Below, piece after piece: positions 16,437-25,417 of a stretch of DNA of 57,649 bases. The first letter of the stretch is position 1. Each line of letters starts with the position of its first letter. This DNA comes from an uncultured Rhodospirillales bacterium (GTDB lineage Bacteria; Pseudomonadota; Alphaproteobacteria; Kiloniellales; Kiloniellaceae), in contig CAJXUS010000023.1 in assembly GCA_913060675.1 (NCBI GenBank), forward strand, positions 1 to 57,649. Direction: 5' to 3'. Under the pieces are notes generated by a model that did no database searches, was not told the origin of the DNA, and worked only from the letters and a program-made list of their open reading frames with translations. Both the position numbers and the translations under genes were made by a program.

Positions 16437-17501
16437 ATGAAACAATCTCTTCTAAGTATTGCAGTCGCCGCATCAATGTTAACGGCACCGATTGCCGCAA
16501 CAACGGCACTTGCCAAAGACAAGCTTTTACTCAAAACCCCGATTGCTTTTTCGACGGCGTTACCTGGTCTGGGAAGTCCGATTCCACGGGTTGCAGAGCA
16601 GCTCAGTACACTGTCTGGTGGTACACTGAAGATGAAAGTGTACGAGCCGGGTAAGTTGGTTCCAGCCTTCGAAATTCTCGATGCTGTGTCCTCAGGGAAA
16701 ATTAATTCCGGGTATGCGACCGCCGGTTATTGGGCGGGTAAAATCCCTGCATCATCCTTGTTTTCTGCGGTTCCTTTTGGGCCTGAAGCGGGTGAGTATA
16801 TGGCATGGTTGTACTATGGCAACGGCATGAACCTCTATCAGGAAATGTACGATCAAGCAGGCTATAACGTAACCGTTCGCCCTTGTGCTGTGATTGCGCC
16901 GGAAACTTCTGGCTGGTTTAAAAAAGAGATCAATACAGTCGAAGATCTCGCTGGATTGAAAATGCGTTTCTTTGGTCTGGGTGGCAAGGTCATGCAGAAG
17001 CTAGGCGTTGCGACATCTCTACTTCCCGGTGGCGAAATTTATCCGGCACTTGAAAAAGGTGCGATTGATGCGACAGAGTTTTCCATGCCCGCAATCGATG
17101 CCCGTCTCGGCTTCCACAAACTGGTAAAGTATAATTACTTCCCAGGTTGGCACCAGCAGGCAACCGTGTTCGAGCTCCTGATTAACAAAGATGTTTGGAA
17201 CGGGATGAGCGATCAGCACAAAGCAATCGTTGAAACAACCTGTAAAGCTTCTATGGCTGACAGTTTTGCCGAAGGTGAAGCCATTCAACACGCAGCTCTA
17301 ATCGACAACGTTGAAAACAACGGTGTGATTATGAAACAGTGGTCTCCTGAAATGCTGGAAACTTTCCGCACCACCTGGAACGGTGTTGCTAAGGAAGAAG
17401 CTGCCAATGACCCGTTCTTTGCCAAGGTTTTTGCTGATCTTACGGAGTTCCGCGATGGTTATTCTATCTGGAAAGAAAACGCGTTTCTTCCTAGAAAATA
17501 A
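16437..17501 (+). CDS. dctP: TRAP transporter solute receptor, lactate/2-oxoacid type
   Basis: A 354-residue periplasmic DctP-family receptor. The signal peptide ends AATTALA. The mature protein closely resembles the TakP/lactate-type subgroup that binds 2-oxo acids or calcium lactate: RPCAVIAPETSGWFKKEI, GLKMRFFGLGGKVMQKLG (with the conserved carboxylate-binding Arg), GAIDATEFSMPAID and FPGWHQQAT. The in-frame ATG at 16392 is ignored because GGAG directly precedes the 16437 ATG and a signal peptide then begins. A strong hairpin separates it from the permease gene, and the next gene but one is D-lactate dehydrogenase, so lactate is the best guess for its ligand. Confidence 0.9.
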   Translation: MKQSLLSIAVAASMLTAPIAATTALAKDKLLLKTPIAFSTALPGLGSPIPRVAEQLSTLSGGTLKMKVYEPGKLVPAFEILDAVSSGKINSGYATAGYWAGKIPASSLFSAVPFGPEAGEYMAWLYYGNGMNLYQEMYDQAGYNVTVRPCAVIAPETSGWFKKEINTVEDLAGLKMRFFGLGGKVMQKLGVATSLLPGGEIYPALEKGAIDATEFSMPAIDARLGFHKLVKYNYFPGWHQQATVFELLINKDVWNGMSDQHKAIVETTCKASMADSFAEGEAIQHAALIDNVENNGVIMKQWSPEMLETFRTTWNGVAKEEAANDPFFAKVFADLTEFRDGYSIWKENAFLPRK

Positions 17502-17566
17502 AATCAAAACTATGAACGAAGATAAGACCTAAACTTTAGGTCAAAGAGGTTAAGGGTCTATACCCT

Positions 17567-17605
17567 AAGTCAGGGGCGGTATCACTCCCAACCGCACCCT
17601 GACTT
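17567..17605 (+). terminator. Intercistronic hairpin between dctP and dctQM
   Basis: AAGTCAGGG (17567-17575) pairs with CCCTGACTT (17597-17605), extended inward by GCGGT/ACCGC with one bulged A. A T-rich run follows (TATCCCTCTTTACTG). Such structures between receptor and permease genes usually allow high receptor and lower permease expression. Confidence 0.65.
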
Positions 17606-17734
17606 ATCCCTCTTTACTGCTGCGAAGATATTGAAAAAGAGGTCGAAAAGACCTGATCCTTAAGAACTATAATTGATGCCTTAAAGGGGTGGTCAACGAT
17701 AGTGCGCAGGCTTTTAAAGAACAGGCAGGTAAGT

Positions 17735-19849
17735 ATGTCCAGCAACAGTTTTGAAGCATCTAAACCCATTTCTGACCCCAAATTTGATCCGGCTCTAGAT
17801 CCCGGATTAGATCCAGTCGAGACCTATGAAGCTCTGATAGAGCACGAGGACAGCGATAGACAAGGTTTTGCTGTTGTTCTGGATCGCTTCGTCAAAACCA
17901 CTGGGCATGTGGTGATGTGGGCCAATGTTCTGCTGGTCCTTGCCATCGTTTTTCAAGTCAGTATGCGTTATCTCTTTAATCAAAATTACCCGAAACTGGA
18001 TGAGATCCAGTGGCACTTCTATGGCTTGGTGACCATGATCGGTATTTCCTATGCGCTGGTGACCGACAGTCATGTTCGGGTTGATCTCCTGCACATGCAG
18101 CTTAGCCGTCGTGCCCAACGCTTTATCGAAATCGTTGGTATTTTAATTCTGCTTTGCCCCTTTATCTATTTGATGATTGATCAGGGTTACGACTATTTTT
18201 TTGAAAGCCTGCGGGTCAATGAACGTTCGAGCAGCCCGACCGGATTACCGGCACGCTGGGCATTAAAAGCCGTTATACCGTTAAGCTTTACGCTGCTTGG
18301 TATTGCTGCCTTGGCGCGCTTAATCCACGATGCCCACGCCCTGTTTGTTGCGGACAATAATGAACGACAGGGTGCTGGCCTTAAGCTAATTTTTTGGGCC
18401 TTGGCTGCGTTCGCACTTGTTACTTTTGGTCTTTCCTTTTTGGTTGAAAGCACCGAAGAAAAACTCGTTGTCATGATGTTTATGGGCTTCATTGCCTTAT
18501 TGTTTACGGGCTATCCCGTGGCCTGGGTGCTGGCGGGTGTGGGTGTTGCTTTTTGTGGACTGGCCTATCTGTTTGATAACGATCTTATGTTGTGGACCGG
18601 GCTTGAAGGTACTTTAACCGGGCTCGATTATCTCACATTAGGGGCGACGATCAACCGGGTGTACGCCACCATGTCAAACCCGGTGCTGGTCGCGCTGCCG
18701 ATGTTTATCTTTATGGGGTTGATGCTGGATGAAAGTGGTGTCGCCGAACGTTTGATGACATCCATGCAAAAACTGTTTGGTACCGTGCGCGGTGGTCTTG
18801 CCATTACCGTGACCCTGATCGGCATTATTCTCGCTGCTTCAACGGGGATCATCGGGGCGTCAGTGGTGTTGCTTGGGGTGATGTCCTTGCCGTCGATGAT
18901 GCAGCAGAAATACTCCAAACCCTTGGCAACTGGGGTGGTGGCAGCATCGGGCACGCTTGGGATATTGATCCCGCCGTCAATTATGTTGGTGATCATGGCC
19001 GATCAGATGGCTTTGTCGGTTGGCGATCTCTTTATGGCGGCAGTATTCCCCGGCGTGATTATCGGTGGGCTCTATTTGCTCTATATCTTCGTTATCTCAT
19101 ATATCAAACGCGATGTCGCACCTGTACCCGAAGGCGCAGTTGCCCCGGATTGGGTTGCTGTAAAGGATGTATTGGTTGCGGTGCTACCAACCTTTGGTTT
19201 GATCTTTGCGGTACTGGGATCAATCTTCGCGGGGATTACCACGCCGACAGAAGCTTCGGGCGTTGGCGCACTTGGTGCAACTCTACTGGCACTGGGTTAT
19301 CGCAAACTTACCCTGCAAAAACTCTTCAATGTGCTGAAATCGACTTTCAATACCACGGCCTATATCTTTGCAATCTTCCTTGGCGCGACGGTGTTCTCTT
19401 ATGTATTGCGCGAACTCGGTGGTGATGAATTGATCGAAAGCCTTGTGGCCTCTACCGGGTACGGCGCGTATGGTACGATTATCTTTATTCTCTTTATTGT
19501 GTTCCTGCTTGGCTTTGTGCTTGATTGGATTGAGATTACTCTAATCGTTCTCCCATTGATGCGACCGATCGTAAACGGACTTGGCCTTGATATCCCGGGA
19601 TTTGATGTCATTGATGAACCGACCTTGATCTGGTTCGTCATATTGGTGGCTGTCACGTTACAGACCTCATTCTTGACCCCTCCGGTTGGTTTTGCGTTGT
19701 TTTATCTCAAAGGGGTGTGCCCGCCAGAAATTAAGCTCAGGGACATCTATCGTGGTATTATTCCTTTTGTATTGTTGCAGCTCACGGGCTTGGCTTTGGT
19801 GTTCTTGTGGCCCGCACTTGCGACGTGGTTGCCCTCGATTGCTTACTAG
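17735..19849 (+). CDS. TRAP transporter fused small/large permease DctQM
   Basis: A 704-residue inner-membrane permease. Residues about 50-230 are the four-helix DctQ part (LVLAIVFQVSMRYLFN... DEIQWHFYGLVTMIGISYALVTDSHVRVDLL); from about 255 the DctM part of the ion-transporter superfamily follows (ALPMFIFMGLMLDESGVAERLM; PPSIMLVIMADQ; TPTEASGVGALGA; TSFLTPPVGFALFYL). The ATG at 17735 is chosen over an in-frame GTG at 17702. The cytoplasmic N-terminus carries four four-residue units (SDPK, FDPA, LDPG, LDPV) encoded by 12-base tandem repeats. Works with the receptor above. Confidence 0.92.
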   Translation: MSSNSFEASKPISDPKFDPALDPGLDPVETYEALIEHEDSDRQGFAVVLDRFVKTTGHVVMWANVLLVLAIVFQVSMRYLFNQNYPKLDEIQWHFYGLVTMIGISYALVTDSHVRVDLLHMQLSRRAQRFIEIVGILILLCPFIYLMIDQGYDYFFESLRVNERSSSPTGLPARWALKAVIPLSFTLLGIAALARLIHDAHALFVADNNERQGAGLKLIFWALAAFALVTFGLSFLVESTEEKLVVMMFMGFIALLFTGYPVAWVLAGVGVAFCGLAYLFDNDLMLWTGLEGTLTGLDYLTLGATINRVYATMSNPVLVALPMFIFMGLMLDESGVAERLMTSMQKLFGTVRGGLAITVTLIGIILAASTGIIGASVVLLGVMSLPSMMQQKYSKPLATGVVAASGTLGILIPPSIMLVIMADQMALSVGDLFMAAVFPGVIIGGLYLLYIFVISYIKRDVAPVPEGAVAPDWVAVKDVLVAVLPTFGLIFAVLGSIFAGITTPTEASGVGALGATLLALGYRKLTLQKLFNVLKSTFNTTAYIFAIFLGATVFSYVLRELGGDELIESLVASTGYGAYGTIIFILFIVFLLGFVLDWIEITLIVLPLMRPIVNGLGLDIPGFDVIDEPTLIWFVILVAVTLQTSFLTPPVGFALFYLKGVCPPEIKLRDIYRGIIPFVLLQLTGLALVFLWPALATWLPSIAY
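17771..17818 (+). repeat. 12-nt in-frame tandem repeat at DctQM N-terminus
   Basis: Four units at 17771, 17783, 17795 and 17807, consensus TTAGATCCCGGA, encoding x-D-P-x. They lie within the first 30 codons, before any membrane helix. Confidence 0.85.
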
Positions 19850-19873
19850 GCAGTCGCTTATTAGGATCTCGTG

Positions 19874-21583
19874 ATGACAAACCCAGAAGATCATACAGAA
19901 GGTCATGCCGATCTTATCCAAAGGTTTCGCAGCATTGTCGGGCGGCGTTATGTTTTAACCGATCCGAAAAAGACCGAGCGTTTTCGTAAGGGCTTTCGAT
20001 CCGGTCAGGGTGAAGCCATCGCGGTGGTACGCCCGGGGACCCTATTGGAGCAATGGGAAGTCCTCGAGGCTTGCGTTGTCGCCGATAAGATTGTGATCAT
20101 GCAAGCGGCCAATACCGGGCTGACTGAAGGCTCTACGCCTAAGGGAAGCTACGACCGGGATGTTGTCTTAATCAATACCAATCGAATGAAACATATCCAG
20201 GTGTTGGACGAAGGCAAACAGGTGATCAGCTTTCCCGGCTCGACCCTTTTTGATCTCGAGAAATTGCTAGCACCTTTAAAACGGTTACCCCATTCTGTGA
20301 TTGGGTCGTCTTGTATTGGGGCGTCTATAGTCGGTGGCGTGTGCAATAATTCCGGTGGTTCCTTGATTGAGCGCGGGCCGTCTTATAGCGAGCTCTCTCT
20401 CTTTGCCCAGATCAGCAAAGACGGTCAGTTGGAGCTGGTCAATCATCTCGGGATTAAGTTGGGTGAGGGGCCAGAAGAAATTCTCAGTAATCTGGAGGCT
20501 GAAAACTACGACCCATCCGATATATTGCAGACCAATAACAAGGCTTCTGACAGTGAATACCACGAACGGGTCCGTGAAATAGATGCGGATACGCCTGCGC
20601 GTTTTAATGCGGATAAACGCAGGCTGTATGAGGCAAGTGGCTGTGCAGGAAAACTGGCGGTTTTTGCGGTGCGGCTGGATACCTATCCCCGCTATGACAG
20701 CGAACAGACCTTTTACATCGGCACCAATGATGCCAATGAGCTGACCGAGATCCGCAGATCTATTCTGGAGAACTTTGATAACCTCCCGGTGTCTGCCGAA
20801 TACATGCATCAGGAAATTTATGATATTTCCGAGCGTTACGGCAAAGATACCCTGATGATGATCAATGCCTTGGGGGCGGATCGACTGCCGACCTTTTTTG
20901 CCCTCAAAGGCGCGATTGATGCCCGGTTGAACAAGGTCAAGTTCTTACCCAAGAACCTGACAGATATGTTTATGCAGGGCGTTGGGCGGTGCTGGCCCAA
21001 TGTATTACCCAAGCGCATGCGCGTCTTTCGACAAAGGTTCGAACACCACCTGATTTTAAAAATGCGCGATCAGGGGGCAGATGAAGCAAAAGCTTTCTTA
21101 ACGAAGTTTTTTGCCAATAAAAGCGGTGATTTTTTTGACTGCACCCCACACGAAGACAAAATTGCAGGGCTACATCGCTTTGTCGCTGCCGGGGCCGCGA
21201 TCCGTTATCAGGCGGTACATGCGAATGAAGTTGAAGACATCCTCGCGCTCGATATCGCACTCAGACGAAATGACCGTAACTGGTTCGAAAAGCTGCCAAA
21301 AGATATTGAAGATAAGTTGGTTCACCGCCTCTATTACGGACACTTTATGTGCCACGTCCTGCACCAGGATTACATCGTTAAAAAGGGTGTAGATGTCGCC
21401 AAACTTAAAGCGGATATGCTGGCGATATTAGATCAGCGCGGCGCAGAGTACCCAGCCGAACACAACGTCGGTCACATCTACAAGGCAAAGCCTGACCTTG
21501 CCAACTTCTATAAATCCATCGACCCCACCAACAGCTTTAACCCCGGCCTAGGTAAAACCTCGCGTAACAAACATTACGGATAA
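19874..21583 (+). CDS. dld: Respiratory D-lactate dehydrogenase (quinone)
   Basis: A 569-residue peripheral membrane flavoprotein oxidising D-lactate to pyruvate and feeding electrons to quinone. Seen: the FAD_binding_4 domain (AVVRPGTLLEQWEVLEACV; QAANTGLTEGSTP; SVIGSSCIGASIVGGVCNNSGGSLIERGPSYSEL) and the enzyme-specific C-terminal membrane-binding domain (HVLHQDYIVKKGVD; AEYPAEHNVGHIYKA; DPTNSFNPGLGKTSR). Length equals E. coli Dld. AGGA sits eight bases before the ATG; an adjacent GTG at 19871 is an alternative. It follows the TRAP permease after 24 bases, so uptake and oxidation are one operon. Confidence 0.95.
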   Translation: MTNPEDHTEGHADLIQRFRSIVGRRYVLTDPKKTERFRKGFRSGQGEAIAVVRPGTLLEQWEVLEACVVADKIVIMQAANTGLTEGSTPKGSYDRDVVLINTNRMKHIQVLDEGKQVISFPGSTLFDLEKLLAPLKRLPHSVIGSSCIGASIVGGVCNNSGGSLIERGPSYSELSLFAQISKDGQLELVNHLGIKLGEGPEEILSNLEAENYDPSDILQTNNKASDSEYHERVREIDADTPARFNADKRRLYEASGCAGKLAVFAVRLDTYPRYDSEQTFYIGTNDANELTEIRRSILENFDNLPVSAEYMHQEIYDISERYGKDTLMMINALGADRLPTFFALKGAIDARLNKVKFLPKNLTDMFMQGVGRCWPNVLPKRMRVFRQRFEHHLILKMRDQGADEAKAFLTKFFANKSGDFFDCTPHEDKIAGLHRFVAAGAAIRYQAVHANEVEDILALDIALRRNDRNWFEKLPKDIEDKLVHRLYYGHFMCHVLHQDYIVKKGVDVAKLKADMLAILDQRGAEYPAEHNVGHIYKAKPDLANFYKSIDPTNSFNPGLGKTSRNKHYG

Positions 21584-22414
21584 AAGGTTATTACCGCGTT
21601 TTAATCCCCAAGCCAGATAATAGCCACGATAACATTTGGTGAACGAATGGTGGTTTCAGGTCTTGGCGTCAGGTGAGGTGGGCTCATACTTCTTTTGAAG
21701 GTGAGAAGATAATCGCTTCGCGTGTGGTTCTCATGTTTTGTGAAATGTAATTTTAATACATTCTTCCTGTTTTTATTGGGCTGCGTAAATGTGACCTCTT
21801 TTTAAGAGGGGGGATAGTTAGTTTATCAGCTATATTATTTATGGTTTCTGATTCGAATATTTTGTGCGTGAATCGGCATATAAAATTACACTTATGTCCC
21901 GTATAATGGTGAAATCTAACAAGAATTCACATATTTTAATTTTTTTTTGAAGATAGAGCTATTTGATAAAAACATATGTCCGCGTGTGCTATCTGTTTGA
22001 TTTTTAACTTGTATATACTTGAGTGAAATAGTGTGCTTAACATTAATTTGGTTCATATGGTGCGGCGCAGCACACTTAATGCGATTGTTTTTTAATGACT
22101 CTTTAAGAAAATCACCGTAATTTTCCTACATCCGGTCTCCCGGGGAACCTAAAATGAACTGTTTTGTTTGGTGGTGTGTGGTTAGAGTTTAACGCAGTTC
22201 ATCATGTCTAGAGTTTGGTCTTGATGATAATATTTGGGATGTGGAGACAGGATGCGAAATTGGATTAAGTCGTTTCGATTTTTGGACCTTGAAGTTTGAT
22301 GGTTACAAGTGCGTTGGGTCTGATTGAGTGTGGTATCTGTTGAGTATGGTAATCGAGCGTGTGGTACGGGCCTAAAGTATAGGTGTCTGATTTCAACACT
22401 TCAAAGGCACTTCC
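21584..22414. other. Long AT-rich stretch without genes
   Basis: About 830 bases after dld with no convincing frame on either strand, no tRNA-like cloverleaf and no recognisable insertion-sequence ends. One hairpin, CCTCTT-TTT-AAGAGG near 21792, could end the dld transcript. Composition is clearly more AT-rich and T-rich than the flanking genes. Confidence 0.45.
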
Positions 22415-22774
22415 TTAAGGGGGATCTAGCCAACGTGGAAACCGAATACGGATCAGGAGAAGTTCATCCTGATCAATTGTAATACCTGCAGCGTTTGTGC
22501 TGTGATGTAAGGCTGAGCAAGATTTCGGCGCGATAGTTAAGTGGGGTGATCGCGAGGATTTTAGTTTAGTGGAGTGTAGTTCTGCATTGCATGCGCGGGT
22601 ATCGGGGTAAGTACAGATCGTAAGATGGCCCAGGTAGCGGCCTTGGTTTAGATGAACGCAGGTAATATCTGAGGGGGTATTTAGCGTTCTGCCTTTGAAT
22701 TTTGTTGCGGGGTTTGATGGTTGGAATAGGATTGTGGGGCCTTTAAGTAGGTGCTGTCGGTAGGAGACGCCCAT
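22415..22774 (-). CDS. Doubtful 119-aa open frame
   Basis: An open frame starting with ATG preceded by AGAAAAGG. The product is basic, rich in His, Thr, Ser and Cys (CVHLNQGRYLGHLTICTY; SCSALHHSTNAAG) and ends LLIRIRFPRWLDPP. Composition is unlike neighbouring genes and no family is recognised. A hairpin GATCAGGA/TCCTGATC (22451-22474) lies inside its 3' part, and a second CGGGGG/CCCCCG hairpin (22790-22812) stands just before its start. It may be a small gene, or this stretch may be a structured RNA read by chance. Confidence 0.25.
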   Translation of the reverse strand: MGVSYRQHLLKGPTILFQPSNPATKFKGRTLNTPSDITCVHLNQGRYLGHLTICTYPDTRACNAELHSTKLKSSRSPHLTIAPKSCSALHHSTNAAGITIDQDELLLIRIRFPRWLDPP

Positions 22775-22789
22775 CCTTTTCTGAGTTAT

Positions 22790-22812
22790 CGGGGGATATC
22801 ATTAAACCCCCG
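22790..22812. terminator. GC hairpin downstream of ccoS
   Basis: CGGGGG (22790-22795) pairs with CCCCCG (22807-22812) around 11 bases, 120 bases past the ccoS stop on the minus strand. It may end the cco transcript; no T-run is present. Confidence 0.4.
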
Positions 22813-22932
22813 CAACAAAAATTTCTGATAATCTTTCCTGATATTTTACAGAGTACATTTTAGAAATAGTTTGCCTTCTATAATCGAAGTCTTTTTATAT
22901 TCAGTTCAATAACCTGTGATCTCTGTAATACC

Positions 22933-23085
22933 TTAATCTTCCCTGATATTTTCATCTGACAAAATTCGATATTTTTCTTTATCCAGATCATCATATTGAG
23001 AAGACCTGATCGTATAAATAAATGCTGCCAGAGCAATAGATCCCAGGATGAGTGAAATTGGGATCAGGTACAAAAGAGAACTCAT
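22933..23085 (-). CDS. ccoS: cbb3 oxidase maturation protein CcoS
   Basis: A 50-residue single-helix inner-membrane protein required for placing cofactors into cbb3 oxidase. The reading begins MSSLLYLIPISLILGSIALAA and continues through the typical cytosolic tail QYDDLDKEKYRILSDE. The D-D-L-D and tail pattern are those of CcoS/FixS. It starts two bases after the ccoI stop codon (TAAAATG), as in most cco clusters. Found by hand, because its length is below usual gene-calling limits. Confidence 0.88.
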   Translation of the reverse strand: MSSLLYLIPISLILGSIALAAFIYTIRSSQYDDLDKEKYRILSDENIRED

Positions 23086-23086
23086 T

Positions 23087-25219
23087 TTATTTCCCCAAAC
23101 GTAATGCATTTATCATAACGATTAACGATGAAGTGGACATCAGAATAGCTGCGATCATAGGCGTTAATCCTCCCAGTAAAGCAATTGGTAAGGCAATCAG
23201 ATTATATATCAATGAGAACGTCAGATTTTGCTTTATCAATTTACGTGCTTTTTTGGCTAAGGTTATAGCGGTTAGAGCAAGGACAAGACGATCTCCAACG
23301 AGGATGATATCAGCTGCCGATTGAGTGGCACAGGCCGCTGAAGACAAAGCCATTGAGCTATGGGCCGCGGCAAGGGATGGTGTGTCATTTAATCCATCCC
23401 CTATCATCAAAGTACGCTGACCGTTTTTTTCAATATCAGTAATAGAGGCAATTTTATCTTCGGGGCTTAGTTTGGCGTGCCAGTCAGAAATCCCAAGCTC
23501 CTTGGCTGCCAAGGCAACGGATGCTTTGCTATCACCGGATAGTAACGTAATGGGGAATCCTTGATCGGTGAGCCCCCTCAATAAAGCAGGTGCGTCGTCT
23601 CTCAGAGTATCTTGGAAGCGCAGGCATACTGCATCGCCGCTCGGCGGTTTGAACCACAAGGAAGGACCCTCGAGATCATCCTTTTGAGATACCCCGACAA
23701 ACTCAGCAGAGCCCAGGCGCGTGCCATCAGTTGCCAAAAGTCCTTGCCCTGTAATTTCTGTACATCCCTTTTCGGCAGGCACGAGGTGTAATCTAGTCAA
23801 CGCCTGGGTCAAAGGGTGCGTTGAATTTGCCGCCATTGCGCAGGCACGCTCGGCGATATCGGATTGTAAGTCTTGATCGAGCGATAATTGTGCCGTGGTA
23901 AGAGTTCCTGTTTTATCAAATATGACATGTTGTATCTCTGCCAAACGTTCTAACGCGCCTGCTGAACGCAGAATAACACCAGATCCCATCAGCAAATTAA
24001 CGGCACGGACAACAACGGCAGGGGTGGCAAGACCCGCTGCACAAGGGCATGTCACGACCAACACGGCAACCGAGATTAACAATGACTCAGACAAGCTGGC
24101 ATCAAGCACAAAAAACCACAGCAAGAACCCTAAAATAGCGCCGCCGATAACGACGGGGCCATAGGCACGGGCAAACTTATCTGCCAGTAATTGAGTGCGG
24201 CCTCGGTGTGCTTCTGCTTGTTCGGTCAAAGCAGCGATTTCTGCCAACCGGGACCCCGTACCAACAGAAGTAACAGCCATTTCAATGGCCACATCGACAA
24301 TCTTGCTGCCTGCAACAAGCTGATATCCCTCACTGACTTCTTTTGGGATGCTTTCCCCGCTAATAATGCTTTCATCTACGAAAGCTGTGGTACTGCTTAA
24401 AATGCCGTCCGCAGGTATGGTTTCACCGGGACACACTAAAACCCGATCCCCTGTCACCAGATCTTCAGCCAGAATATTTTCGCGGGAGCCGTCAGGGTTT
24501 AACCTTACGGCCTTGCCCTGAAGTATAAGGCGTAAATTATCAGAAGCTGAGCTTGAACGTTTACGCATTCCTTGCTCAAGCACACGCCCGATCAACAAAA
24601 AGAAAATCAAAGAGATCGCAGCATCAAAATACACGTGTTCGGATTGCTGACCAAGCTCATAAAAGCTGGCGAGTAACGTTGTGATAATTGCCAATGCAAT
24701 GGGGACATCCATTGACATTCTCATTGCCCGTAAAGCTTTAAAAGCGGGAAAAAAGAATACCGAACCGGCATAAACCACAGCTGGAGTTGCGATCGCTGCC
24801 GACAATAAGTTCATGAATTGGCGGGTGTTTTCACCCATATCAGTAACCATCCCGGCCCAAACCGAAAACGAGATCGCCATGACATTCATGGTTGCAAAGC
24901 CAGAAATTGCCATTGGTATCAACAAGCTTTTTTCTGCTGGCTGATCGTTGCTTTCAACAAAGGGGATCGCGGTATAGCCAACTTCAGATAGGTGAGCCAA
25001 TATCTTTTCGGCAGTGTTTTTCGCTGGATCCCAGACAAACTTTAAACGCTTGGTACTTGCATTCGCGTGCGCGCGGACAACGCCATCGATTTTTAAAGCA
25101 TGGCCCTCGACCTTAATTGCGCAGCCACCACAACTCATCTCGGCGACAGTACAGTTTAAACTGAACAGGCCGGGACCTTCATCTTGTTGAAATGCGTCTA
25201 TGTGAGAGGCTTGCATCAT
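23087..25219 (-). CDS. ccoI: Copper-transporting P-type ATPase for cbb3 assembly
   Basis: A 710-residue P1B-type ATPase of the CcoI/FixI group, which delivers copper for the CuB centre of cbb3 oxidase. Seen: N-terminal heavy-metal domain with MSCGGC (28-33), eight predicted membrane helices, the transmembrane CPC in VTCPCAAGLATP (near 390), phosphorylation motif DKTGTLT, the NSTHPL motif and GDGLNDTPSL. The first ATG pair overlaps the 3' end of the small ccoH-like gene without gap. Assignment rests on the cco context as well as on the motifs. Confidence 0.92.
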   Translation of the reverse strand: MMQASHIDAFQQDEGPGLFSLNCTVAEMSCGGCAIKVEGHALKIDGVVRAHANASTKRLKFVWDPAKNTAEKILAHLSEVGYTAIPFVESNDQPAEKSLLIPMAISGFATMNVMAISFSVWAGMVTDMGENTRQFMNLLSAAIATPAVVYAGSVFFFPAFKALRAMRMSMDVPIALAIITTLLASFYELGQQSEHVYFDAAISLIFFLLIGRVLEQGMRKRSSSASDNLRLILQGKAVRLNPDGSRENILAEDLVTGDRVLVCPGETIPADGILSSTTAFVDESIISGESIPKEVSEGYQLVAGSKIVDVAIEMAVTSVGTGSRLAEIAALTEQAEAHRGRTQLLADKFARAYGPVVIGGAILGFLLWFFVLDASLSESLLISVAVLVVTCPCAAGLATPAVVVRAVNLLMGSGVILRSAGALERLAEIQHVIFDKTGTLTTAQLSLDQDLQSDIAERACAMAANSTHPLTQALTRLHLVPAEKGCTEITGQGLLATDGTRLGSAEFVGVSQKDDLEGPSLWFKPPSGDAVCLRFQDTLRDDAPALLRGLTDQGFPITLLSGDSKASVALAAKELGISDWHAKLSPEDKIASITDIEKNGQRTLMIGDGLNDTPSLAAAHSSMALSSAACATQSAADIILVGDRLVLALTAITLAKKARKLIKQNLTFSLIYNLIALPIALLGGLTPMIAAILMSTSSLIVMINALRLGK

Positions 25220-25369
25220 TTATTGGATTATTCCCTCTTGGGCACTTATTTCTTGGCCCTCAAAGGCACGCATAGCCACAGATACGTGCCAATATTTATA
25301 TCCAGCATAAGCCAAAAACAAAATGAATATGATGGCAAAGATCGAATTGCGATATTTGGTATCATCCAT
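25220..25369 (-). CDS. Small single-helix protein in the CcoH position
   Basis: A 49-residue protein reading MDDTKYRNSIFAIIFILFLA then AYAGYKYWHVS and a short acidic tail. It lies exactly between ccoP and ccoI, the place held by CcoH/FixH, and its TAA is followed at once by the ccoI ATG. Classical CcoH proteins are about 150-170 residues with a periplasmic domain; only the membrane anchor is present here, so it may be a minimal CcoH, a CcoQ-like stabiliser or an unrelated small protein. Identified by manual translation. Confidence 0.7.
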   Translation of the reverse strand: MDDTKYRNSIFAIIFILFLAYAGYKYWHVSVAMRAFEGQEISAQEGIIQ

Positions 25370-25417
25370 TTTTTGTGTTCCAGTTACTCACTTTCAGGGT
25401 TTCCCTTAATCGAGTTT

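Noticed and set aside
20285..20809. Minus-strand 174-codon frame inside dld
   Set aside because: Shadow of D-lactate dehydrogenase, which has all family motifs on the plus strand.
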